Origin: Clostridiales bacterium
Lineage (GTDB): Bacteria > Bacillota_A > Clostridia > Lachnospirales > Bianqueaceae
Direction: 5' to 3'
Assembly (NCBI GenBank): GCA_019423265.1
Contig: JAHZBS010000003.1
Span: 1 to 40,210, forward strand
Length of the DNA stretch: 40,210 bases
The notes under the pieces are model-generated. The model searched no databases, was not told the DNA's origin, and was given only the letters and a program-made list of their open reading frames with translations. Shown here in pieces: positions 33,789 to 40,210 of this stretch; position 1 is the first letter of the stretch, and each line of letters starts with the position of its first letter. Position numbers and translations under genes: made by a program.

Positions 33789-34979
33789 TCACAATTCGAG
33801 CTTAATCACAATAGGCTCATCGGTGATCACGTCAGCGGGGATATCATAGAGGTGGAGTGACGGCGGGTTTAAGGCGAAGGTTGCCGGATCGGTATCCTCT
33901 GGCATAGTGGCAATGTCAAATTCCAGCCTCTGGCCGTTGTTCAGGACGGTGGCGGATAGGGGCATCCGATTATACGGTTTGAGCGACACGCCGCAAGCCA
34001 TGGCGTCGCGGTTGAAGTGAAGGTAAACCGTCTGATCCCGTTTGGTCACTAAGTAGGACGGGTCTTCAAACAATTCCGGAGCGCATTCCACATTTTCAAA
34101 GGATTCCCGGACCCGGTTGTACCAACGGCCTACCTTTTGAATGATCGATCGTGATTTTTCATCCACCTTGCCGCTCGGCATGGGCCCCACGTTGAGCAGA
34201 TAGCTGCCGCCCATGACAAGGATCTTATCGATGCTCTGGCAAAGAAATTTGGGCGTGTAGTAGTCCTCGTTTTTGCGGTAGCCCCAGCTGCGGAGACCGA
34301 CGGATGAGCAGGCTTCGGTGTAGCGCGCAAAAGCGTATCCGTCCGGGACATAGCGCTCTGGCGTGGAAAAGTCGCCGGAGTCGTAGCCTCTGTCGTTGAT
34401 GAGAATGTCCGGCTGGAGCGAGCGCACGTACTCGTTGATGGATGGATCGCTGATGTGGGGCGGAATATCCCAGAACAGCGTATAGATTTTGCCGTACCGC
34501 GTCAACAGCTCACCCATCTGATGTTTGATGTATTCACGGTACAGGGCGGAGTCCGCCACGTCCCCCTCGTTTCGGATCTGGTGGGTGCTGAGCTCGTTGA
34601 AAGCGCTGGGGTGGTTCCAGTCCGGAATGGAATAGTAGAGGGAGAGGGCCAGGCCATGCTTGGCGCAGGCGTCAGCGAGCATTTTCAGGACATCCTTGCC
34701 GTAGGGAGTATTGGTGACTTTAAAATCCGTGTATTGGGTGTCCCACATGCAAAATCCATCGTGATGCTTGGTCGTAAAGCAAAGGTATTCCATCCCGGCT
34801 TCCTTTGCCAGCAGCACCCATTCCTCGGGGTCGAAATCCACAGGGTTAAACTGTTGGGCGAGGGCCGCGTATTCCTCCCGCGGCACGGAGAGCTTCCAGC
34901 GATACTGTTCGTGAAACTCAGACAGGGCGTATATGCCCCAGTGTACAAACATTCCAAAGCGATGCGGCATGGTGAGCAT
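33789..34979 (-). CDS. GH29-type alpha-L-fucosidase
   Basis: A 396-residue cytosolic GH29 enzyme: RFGMFVHWGIYAL at the N-terminus, FTTKHHDGFCMWDT (substrate-binding His pair), YYSIPDWNH, and YTLFWDIPP with Asp171 at the place of the catalytic nucleophile. A GDFSTPERYVP segment and LLNVGPMPSGKVDEKS complete the fold. It would remove terminal alpha-L-fucose from imported glycans. Start at 34979 chosen because AAAGGGG lies upstream; the longer frame would run across the promoter. First gene of a minus-strand unit with nucleoside hydrolase and PfkB kinase. Confidence 0.91.
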   Translation of the reverse strand: MLTMPHRFGMFVHWGIYALSEFHEQYRWKLSVPREEYAALAQQFNPVDFDPEEWVLLAKEAGMEYLCFTTKHHDGFCMWDTQYTDFKVTNTPYGKDVLKMLADACAKHGLALSLYYSIPDWNHPSAFNELSTHQIRNEGDVADSALYREYIKHQMGELLTRYGKIYTLFWDIPPHISDPSINEYVRSLQPDILINDRGYDSGDFSTPERYVPDGYAFARYTEACSSVGLRSWGYRKNEDYYTPKFLCQSIDKILVMGGSYLLNVGPMPSGKVDEKSRSIIQKVGRWYNRVRESFENVECAPELFEDPSYLVTKRDQTVYLHFNRDAMACGVSLKPYNRMPLSATVLNNGQRLEFDIATMPEDTDPATFALNPPSLHLYDIPADVITDEPIVIKLEL

Positions 34980-35011
34980 AGTATGTAAGTCCCCTTTCAA
35001 AGCATGACAAA

Positions 35012-35040
35012 AGCGTGTATGTAAGATAAGCATACACGCT
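35012..35040. promoter_or_regulatory. Perfect palindrome overlapping the fucosidase promoter
   Basis: AGCGTGTATG (35012-35021) is the exact reverse complement of CATACACGCT (35031-35040), 9-base gap. Its right arm covers the -10, so a dimeric repressor bound here would block the promoter. Confidence 0.6.
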
Positions 35041-35057
35041 TCCCGAACCAATGTCAA
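35029..35057 (-). promoter_or_regulatory. Promoter of the fucosidase unit
   Basis: Minus strand TTGACA (35057-35052), 17-base spacer, TATGCT (35034-35029). Confidence 0.75.
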
Positions 35058-35079
35058 GACTCAGTTTGCCGGCACAATC

Positions 35080-36498
35080 CTACAGGGGCGTGGCCTCCGG
35101 ATCGATACTTTCGGCGAGATCCTCCTCCACGGCCTCCAGCGGTGCGATCTCCCTGTGATAAATATGGCGCAGGAAAAAGGCGCTGAGGGCGACGGATGCA
35201 ATTTCTGCGATGGGAAAAGCCCACCAGGTGGCCTCCAGTCCCCCCAGCCGGGAGAGAATAAAGGCGCAGGGCAGTAAAATTACCAGCTGGCGGACAACGG
35301 ATACAAATAAGCTTAACAGCCCATGGCCCAGCGCTTGACAGAGGGACAGCGTGCAGATACAAAAGCCAGCGAAGACAAAGCTTAGGCTGATAATCCGCAG
35401 AGCCGGGACTCCGATCTGGATCAGGGTATCCGAGGCATTGAAAATGGAAAGGAGCTGGGCCGGGAAAATCCAAAAGATCAGAAGGCCCACGATCATCATG
35501 CTGACGGCGTACGTGACGCTGAGGCGCAGCGTTTTCATGATCCGCTCTTTTTGCCGGGCTCCGTAGTTATACGCGATGATGGGCACCATGCCGTTGTTGA
35601 GCCCGAAGATGGGCATAAAGATAAAGCTCTGCAATTTGAAATACACGCCAAAGACAGCGGTGGCAGTGGATGTAAAACCAATGAGGATCTTGTTCATGCC
35701 AAAGGTCATCACGGAGCCGATGGAGGCCATGATGATGGAGGGGACTCCCACGGCGTAGATGCGCTTGACGATGTGCCCTTCCAGGCGAAAGGTTTTTCTG
35801 GAGAAGTGGAGCTCCTCATTTTTTGTCAAATTAAAGTACAGCGCCAGCAGCGCGGCCACGATCTGCCCGGCGACCGTTGCAACCGCCGCCCCGGCGACGC
35901 CCATCTTGGGAAAACCCAGAAGTCCAAAGATCAAAATGGGATCCAGGATAATATTGATGATGGCGCCCGTTCCCTGGGTGATCATGGTGTAGAAGGTCTT
36001 GCCGGTGGATTGCAGCAGCCTCTCGAGGGTGACTTGGAAAAACAAACCGAAGGAGAAGACGCAGCAGATGGTGAGATAGCTTGTCCCGTCGCTCACAATA
36101 TCGGAAATATCCGTTTGCAGTGTAAAAAAGGTATGCGCAAAGAAAAAGCCTGCGACGGCAAAGATAAGAAAACTGAAGAAGGCAAGGAAAATGCCGTTGG
36201 CGGCAGTCTTGTTGGCGACGGACAGATTTTTTTCGCCTAGACTTTTGGACAGCAGAGCGTTGATGCCAACGCCGGTGCCTGTGGCAACAGCAATCATCAG
36301 ATTCTGAGCGGGGAAAGCCAGGGACACGGCCGTCAGCGCATTTTCGCTGAGCTGCGAGACGAACATGCTGTCCACGATATTGTACAGAGCTTGGACCAGC
36401 ATGGAAATGATCATAGGGAGCGACATGGAGATCAACAGTTTGTTTATGGGCATAACGCCCATCTTATTTTCTTTTGGCTGTTCAATTTGAGAATCCAT
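35080..36498 (-). CDS. MATE-family multidrug exporter
   Basis: A 472-residue membrane protein with about 12 hydrophobic segments in two related halves (INKLLISMSLPMIISMLVQALYNIVDSMFVS in the first, FGLNNGMVPIIAYNYGARQKERI in the second), the MatE pattern of cation/drug antiporters. GGAGG lies 11 bases before the ATG at 36498; a further upstream ATG (36552) reads through the SD. Its stop lies just ahead of the fucosidase promoter and no clear terminator separates them, so some read-through is possible. Confidence 0.93.
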   Translation of the reverse strand: MDSQIEQPKENKMGVMPINKLLISMSLPMIISMLVQALYNIVDSMFVSQLSENALTAVSLAFPAQNLMIAVATGTGVGINALLSKSLGEKNLSVANKTAANGIFLAFFSFLIFAVAGFFFAHTFFTLQTDISDIVSDGTSYLTICCVFSFGLFFQVTLERLLQSTGKTFYTMITQGTGAIINIILDPILIFGLLGFPKMGVAGAAVATVAGQIVAALLALYFNLTKNEELHFSRKTFRLEGHIVKRIYAVGVPSIIMASIGSVMTFGMNKILIGFTSTATAVFGVYFKLQSFIFMPIFGLNNGMVPIIAYNYGARQKERIMKTLRLSVTYAVSMMIVGLLIFWIFPAQLLSIFNASDTLIQIGVPALRIISLSFVFAGFCICTLSLCQALGHGLLSLFVSVVRQLVILLPCAFILSRLGGLEATWWAFPIAEIASVALSAFFLRHIYHREIAPLEAVEEDLAESIDPEATPL

Positions 36499-36574
36499 AG
36501 CAATATAAGCCTCCGATAGAATAAACCCGATGCCGTGCAGGGGTGCCGGCAACGCAACGAATTATACCTTTTCT

Positions 36575-36603
36575 ATTGTAGAAGATTCAATACGCCATGT
36601 CAA
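36575..36603 (-). promoter_or_regulatory. Promoter of the MATE gene
   Basis: Minus strand TTGACA (36603-36598), 17-base spacer, TACAAT (36580-36575). The 300-base gap between the MATE and Nim-like genes holds this promoter and the divergent one at 36668-36696, and nothing else I can identify. Confidence 0.82.
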
Positions 36604-36667
36604 CTGTGGGAATGAGAGGAATTCTACAGAATGATAGGGAAACTTGCCGTCGTCCTGCACAGACAGC

Positions 36668-36696
36668 TTGACAAATCAGGGCCAGCGCATTATGAT
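36668..36696 (+). promoter_or_regulatory. Promoter of the Nim-like gene
   Basis: TTGACA (36668-36673), 17-base spacer, TATGAT (36691-36696); leader of about 97 bases. Confidence 0.85.
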
Positions 36697-36799
36697 ACAT
36701 TATAGAAGTTGGACAAAAGGGAGGGCGGACTATGCGTGTCTGGCCGCCGTAGACATGTCCATATCCCAAATGGTGAACGCTCCGGAATGGAGGAATAAA

Positions 36800-37273
36800 A
36801 TGAGAAGACAGGACCGAGAAATCACGGATTGGAATGAGATGGTCGGCGTCATAGACCGATGCGATGTCTGCCGTCTGGCGCTCAACGACGAGGGGTATCC
36901 CTACATCCTGCCCTTAAACTTTGGCGCTAAGATAAGCGAAAACACGGTGACTCTGTACTTCCATGGGGCAATGGAAGGAAGAAAATATGAGCTGCTGGAA
37001 AGAGACAACAGGGTATCTTTCGAGATGGACTGCTCCCACAGGCTCGTGTCCGACAGAGAAAACGGCCATTGCACTATGGAATATGAGAGCATCATTGGCC
37101 GCGGGCGGATTGAGATTGTGCCGGAGGAAGAGAAGCTGGAGGCGCTGACGATTATGACAGATCACTACCACGAGGAGCACTTTGCGTTCAATCAGGCGGC
37201 TGTGGCCAGGACAAAGGTCCTGAAACTGGTGGTGGAGCAGATGACTGGAAAGCGCCGGGCAGTAAAGCAATGA
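36800..37273 (+). CDS. Pyridoxamine-5'-phosphate-oxidase-like flavoprotein (Nim-like)
   Basis: A 157-residue split-barrel flavoprotein. DVCRLALNDEGYPYILPLNFG, YFHGAMEGRKYELL and FEMDCSHRLV match the family that includes 5-nitroimidazole reductases (Nim) and related FMN-binding proteins common in anaerobes. Start at 36800 with GGAGG 6 bases upstream; a longer frame begins at 36644 before the promoter and is rejected. Single gene with its own promoter and terminator, divergent from a drug exporter. Drug inactivation is possible but not shown. Confidence 0.87.
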   Translation: MRRQDREITDWNEMVGVIDRCDVCRLALNDEGYPYILPLNFGAKISENTVTLYFHGAMEGRKYELLERDNRVSFEMDCSHRLVSDRENGHCTMEYESIIGRGRIEIVPEEEKLEALTIMTDHYHEEHFAFNQAAVARTKVLKLVVEQMTGKRRAVKQ

Positions 37274-37292
37274 GTCCGTGACAGTCAACCGA

Positions 37293-37334
37293 AAACAGGC
37301 GGTATGTCATCCTGAAAAGACATACCGCCTGTTT
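37293..37334. terminator. Hairpin terminator between the Nim-like and amt genes
   Basis: A 16-bp perfect inverted repeat (37293-37308 with 37319-37334), 10-base loop, A/T at the base on both sides. It serves the two convergent genes. Confidence 0.85.
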
Positions 37335-37359
37335 CGCTGTCCAATACTAGAGTCCGACC

Positions 37360-39069
37360 TTATTCCACATCCTGTAGGGCGTCGTAGCCTTCCTCCCCGG
37401 TACGGACTTTAATCACATTTTCCACATCGTATACGAAGATCTTGCCATCCCCAATATGGCCGGTGTAAAGCGCTTTTTTCGCCGTCTCGATGACAGCCTC
37501 CGGCGGAATCTTGCAGACCACCATCTCCACCTTAACTTTGGGCAAGAGGCTGCTGTCAACTTTGACGCCCCGGTAAAACTCGCTGGACCCCATCTGCATA
37601 CCGAAGCCGAGCACTTGGGTGACCGTCATACCGGTGATACCGAGCTCCGTTAAAGCATATTTCAGAACCTCAAAGCGGCTCTGCTTAATGATCATGACGA
37701 TCTTCGTCATCTTAGGCTGATCCGAGGGAGCCGTGGGGGTGTAGGACACTTTCACAGCCGTATCGACGGGAACCGGCTCTTCCGTGCTGGCGGCGGGAAC
37801 GCCTGCGCCGAGAATCGTCGGGGGAGCGGGCATATTCGCCGGCATGAAATCCGCGTATCCGCTGGTAAGACCGTGTTCCATTATATCCAGGCCTGCGATT
37901 TCCTCCGCTTCGGACACGCGCAGTCCCATGAATTTTTTCAGAAGGAGAAAGACGATGGTCATGGTGACGGTGACCCATGCGATGACGCTGACAACGCCGA
38001 GGGCCTGTATTCCCAGGAATTTGGCGCCGCCGCCGTAGAAGAGACCGCCGTCAACGGCGAAGAGGCCTGTCAGGATGGTTCCGGTAGCGCCGCACATGCC
38101 GTGGACGCCGATGGCGCCGACGGGATCATCGATTTTAAGCACCTTGTCGATAAATTCAATTCCAAATACTACGACAAAACCAGCGATCAAACCTATGCAA
38201 GCCGATCCGAAGGGGGTGACGGCATCGCAACCTGCCGTGATGGCGACCAGACCTGCCAAAGCGCCGTTCAGCGTCATGGAGACATCGGGTTTTTTGTAGC
38301 GAATCCATGTAATGATCATGACGGTAACGGTGGCCACAGCCGCCGCCATGTTGGTGGTGACGAAGATATTGCCCATGGATGTCAGGCTGGCGTCTCCCTC
38401 CGCGTTGACGGTGGAGCAGCCATTGAAGCCAAACCAGCAGAACCAGAGAATAAATACGCCCAGCGCGCCCAGCGTAATGCTGTGGCCCAGAATAGCCTTG
38501 GGCTTTCCGTTTTTATCGTACTTTCCAATACGGGGACCAAGGATCTTCGCGCCGATGAGAGCGGCAACGCCGCCTACCATATGTACGGCCGTCGATCCGG
38601 CAAAATCGTGAAAGCCCAACTTGGAAAGCCAACCGCCGCCCCAGATCCAATGGCCGGATATGGGATAGATGACGGCGCTGATGATGAGACTGTAGATGCA
38701 GTAACAAGAGAATTTGGTTCTCTCGGCCATAGCGCCGGATACGATGGTCGCGGCGGTAGCGCAGAACACGGTCTGGAAAATCAGGAACGCAGGCAGCGGA
38801 ACGCCTTCCGGCAAGATGGCGCTGTAATCGCCTCTCACCAGCGGATCAAAGCCGCCGATAAAGGCGCCGGTCCCGCCGAACATGAGCCCAAATCCCAAGA
38901 GCCAGAATACAGGGGTTCCGATGCAGAAATCCATCAGATTTTTCATGACGATATTGCCAGAGTTTTTGGCCCGCGTAAACCCGGCCTCCACCATGGCGAA
39001 TCCTGCCTGCATGAAGAAAACCAGCGCAGCCCCTAACAGGACCCAAATTGTGTTTACAGATGAAAACAT
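37360..39069 (-). CDS. amt: Ammonium transporter fused to a P-II regulatory domain
   Basis: A 569-residue fusion. Residues 1-410 form an 11-helix Amt channel (MVEAGFTRAKNSGNIVMKNL, GHWIWGGGWL, AGSTAVHMVGG, and the pore histidines in GVHGMCG). A short linker (AAPTILGAGV-like, Pro/Ala-rich) leads to a GlnK/GlnB-type P-II domain from residue 454 (MTKIVMIIKQ). The T-loop keeps Tyr46 of P-II (SEFYRG) but has Val at position 51 (residue 504), where proteobacterial P-II is uridylylated on Tyr. AAAGGAGG lies 6-7 bases before the ATG at 39069. It follows glutamine synthetase behind a terminator. The built-in P-II would gate the channel directly in response to ATP/ADP and 2-oxoglutarate. Confidence 0.93.
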   Translation of the reverse strand: MFSSVNTIWVLLGAALVFFMQAGFAMVEAGFTRAKNSGNIVMKNLMDFCIGTPVFWLLGFGLMFGGTGAFIGGFDPLVRGDYSAILPEGVPLPAFLIFQTVFCATAATIVSGAMAERTKFSCYCIYSLIISAVIYPISGHWIWGGGWLSKLGFHDFAGSTAVHMVGGVAALIGAKILGPRIGKYDKNGKPKAILGHSITLGALGVFILWFCWFGFNGCSTVNAEGDASLTSMGNIFVTTNMAAAVATVTVMIITWIRYKKPDVSMTLNGALAGLVAITAGCDAVTPFGSACIGLIAGFVVVFGIEFIDKVLKIDDPVGAIGVHGMCGATGTILTGLFAVDGGLFYGGGAKFLGIQALGVVSVIAWVTVTMTIVFLLLKKFMGLRVSEAEEIAGLDIMEHGLTSGYADFMPANMPAPPTILGAGVPAASTEEPVPVDTAVKVSYTPTAPSDQPKMTKIVMIIKQSRFEVLKYALTELGITGMTVTQVLGFGMQMGSSEFYRGVKVDSSLLPKVKVEMVVCKIPPEAVIETAKKALYTGHIGDGKIFVYDVENVIKVRTGEEGYDALQDVE

Positions 39070-39102
39070 ACAAACTCCTCCTTTATACAGTGACATGATA
39101 GT

Positions 39103-39156
39103 AAAAAGAAAAAGGCGTGGGGTGAGGGGATTTCTCCCCTGGCACCGCACGCCTTT
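39103..39156 (-). terminator. Intrinsic terminator after the glutamine synthetase gene
   Basis: AAAGGCGTG (39111-39119) pairs with CACGCCTTT (39148-39156), with an inner AGGGGA/TCCCCT helix, then a T-rich run on the minus strand (39113-39103). It sits between glutamine synthetase and amt and could attenuate read-through into amt. Confidence 0.85.
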
Positions 39157-39174
39157 GTGCGCCATTGGCAAGAA

Positions 39175-40209
39175 TTAAACGCGATACAGAAGATCCGTGT
39201 AGGTTGGGAACGGCCAGTATTTGTCGCCGACCAGCGTCTCCATCTCATCGGCTACAGAGCGAAGCTCCTGCATGGCGAGGAAGATGACATCGTGGTAATA
39301 CGCCCCTTCTGCCTTGATATCGTCAAAGTCTGTAGCGCCCAGGACAGCCTGGTTCAGAGTCTCAATCTTCTTGTAGAAGGAGGACGCGAGGGCGGACAGT
39401 TTGGTGAGCAGCGCTTCCTCCGCGTCACAGCAGATAGCCGGGGATAGCTGCTTTTTGACGGCGGCAGTATCGCTGAGATCCTTGATATAGGACAGGACAG
39501 CCGGCAGAATCTGCTTCTTCGCCATCTCCAACATGGTCAATGCTTCGATGTTAATGGTCTTGCAGTAGTTTTCCATCATAATCTCGTATCGAGACTGGAT
39601 CTCCGTCGCGGTGAAGATCTTGTGCTTGGTAAACAGCGCAACATTTTTCTCACTGATGAAATAGGGCAGCGCCTCCGCTGTGGATTTGAGATTCAAGAGG
39701 CCGCGGCTTTCCGCTTCCTTGACCCATTCATCGGAGTAGTTGTTGCCGTTAAAAATAATTCTCTTATGTTCGGTGATGGTGCGCCGGATCAGCGCCGTCA
39801 ATGCGCTGGTGAAATCCTCCGCGCCTTCCAGCTCGTCGGCAAACTGGCTGAGCTCCTCTGCGACGATGGTATTCAGAATGATATTAGGTCCGGAGATGGA
39901 GCAGTTGGAGCCCAGCATCCGGAATTCAAACTTATTGCCGGTAAAGGCAAAGGGCGATGTGCGGTTGCGGTCGGTGCTGTCTTTCGGAAAACGGGGCAGA
40001 ATGTGAACGCCCACCTTCATATCCTCTTTGCTGGATTGTCCCATGACAACGCCCTGCTCGATGGAATCCAGAACGGCTTGCAGCTCATCCCCGACGAACA
40101 TGGACACAATGGCCGGAGGAGCCTCGTTGGCGCCCAGACGGTGATCATTGCCCGCGCTGGCCACCGAGATCCGAAGGAGGTCTTGGTACTCATCGACGCC
40201 CTTGATAAC
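39175..40209 (-). CDS. glnN: Glutamine synthetase type III, C-terminal part (runs off the window end)
   Basis: 345 codons of a type III glutamine synthetase, continuing past base 40210. The GSIII-specific segment ASAGNDHRLGANEAPPAIVS gives the identification; further on come FAFTGNKFEFRMLGSN (glutamate-binding site), TEHKRIIFNGNNYSDEW and the GSIII-only helical C-terminus. The apparent start at 40164 is an internal GTG (valine); the frame is open to the window end (VIKGVDEYQDLLRIS). It makes glutamine from glutamate and ammonia and is paired with the downstream Amt/P-II gene. Confidence 0.92.
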   Translation of the reverse strand, partial: VIKGVDEYQDLLRISVASAGNDHRLGANEAPPAIVSMFVGDELQAVLDSIEQGVVMGQSSKEDMKVGVHILPRFPKDSTDRNRTSPFAFTGNKFEFRMLGSNCSISGPNIILNTIVAEELSQFADELEGAEDFTSALTALIRRTITEHKRIIFNGNNYSDEWVKEAESRGLLNLKSTAEALPYFISEKNVALFTKHKIFTATEIQSRYEIMMENYCKTINIEALTMLEMAKKQILPAVLSYIKDLSDTAAVKKQLSPAICCDAEEALLTKLSALASSFYKKIETLNQAVLGATDFDDIKAEGAYYHDVIFLAMQELRSVADEMETLVGDKYWPFPTYTDLLYRV

Positions 40210-40210
40210 C

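Noticed and set aside
37873..39036. 387-codon plus-strand frame opposite amt
   Set aside because: An antisense shadow of a clear ammonium transporter gene; composition is Asp/Gly/His-rich and unlike a real protein.

Overview
The window looks like a chromosomal segment of a Gram-positive, anaerobic member of the Clostridia, probably a gut Oscillospiraceae-type bacterium. Evidence: strong SD sequences and TTGACA/TATAAT promoters, lipoprotein-type solute-binding proteins, an LplB/LplC-type sugar ABC importer without its own ATPase, a GGGtGRT protein beside a NifU-like scaffold, a type III glutamine synthetase and an ammonium transporter fused to P-II. The placement is inference from gene content; no rRNA or tRNA is present to confirm it.

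Layout. 1-855: start of an ABC-F gene (minus strand, cut by the window edge) behind a long leader that looks like a drug-sensing transcription attenuator. 876-5235: a small membrane protein, then a hybrid sensor kinase, a lipoprotein solute-binding protein and a convergent Hpt protein, which together look like a sugar-sensing phosphorelay. 5312-8937: an AT-rich, accessory-looking stretch with a DUF6514-like gene, an orphan LytTR response regulator, an anchored protein of unknown role, an S66 (MccF/LdcA-type) peptidase and the C-terminal remnant of a MobA/MobL relaxase. 8985-9857: a DUF3737 beta-helix protein.

10107-24052 is the most interesting part: two divergent transcription units around a LacI-family regulator. 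Leftward run lacI, a sialate-O-acetylesterase-like gene and an SGNH hydrolase. Rightward run an unclassified six-hairpin glycosidase-like protein, a PIG-L N-deacetylase, a solute-binding lipoprotein, two permeases, an EamA transporter, a GH20-like hexosaminidase, a second SASA-type esterase and a DUF4380 protein. None of the enzymes has a visible signal peptide. The likely scheme is uptake of an acetylated amino-sugar oligosaccharide, then O-deacetylation, N-deacetylation and hydrolysis in the cytoplasm.

24018-26460 holds two decayed DUF4143-type ATPase genes. Each has a short tandem-repeat array (33-bp and 23-bp periods) exactly where its 5' end should be. 26603-28312: a GGGtGRT/NifU-like operon. 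28604-31582: a UroD-like protein, a sugar/maltose-type O-acetyltransferase and aspartate-semialdehyde dehydrogenase. 31661-34979 (minus): a toxin-gene scrap, a PfkB kinase, a nucleoside hydrolase and a GH29 alpha-L-fucosidase, with a palindrome over the promoter -10. 35080-37273: divergent MATE exporter and Nim-like flavoprotein. 37360-40209 (minus): Amt/P-II fusion and the C-terminal part of a type III glutamine synthetase, a nitrogen-assimilation pair.
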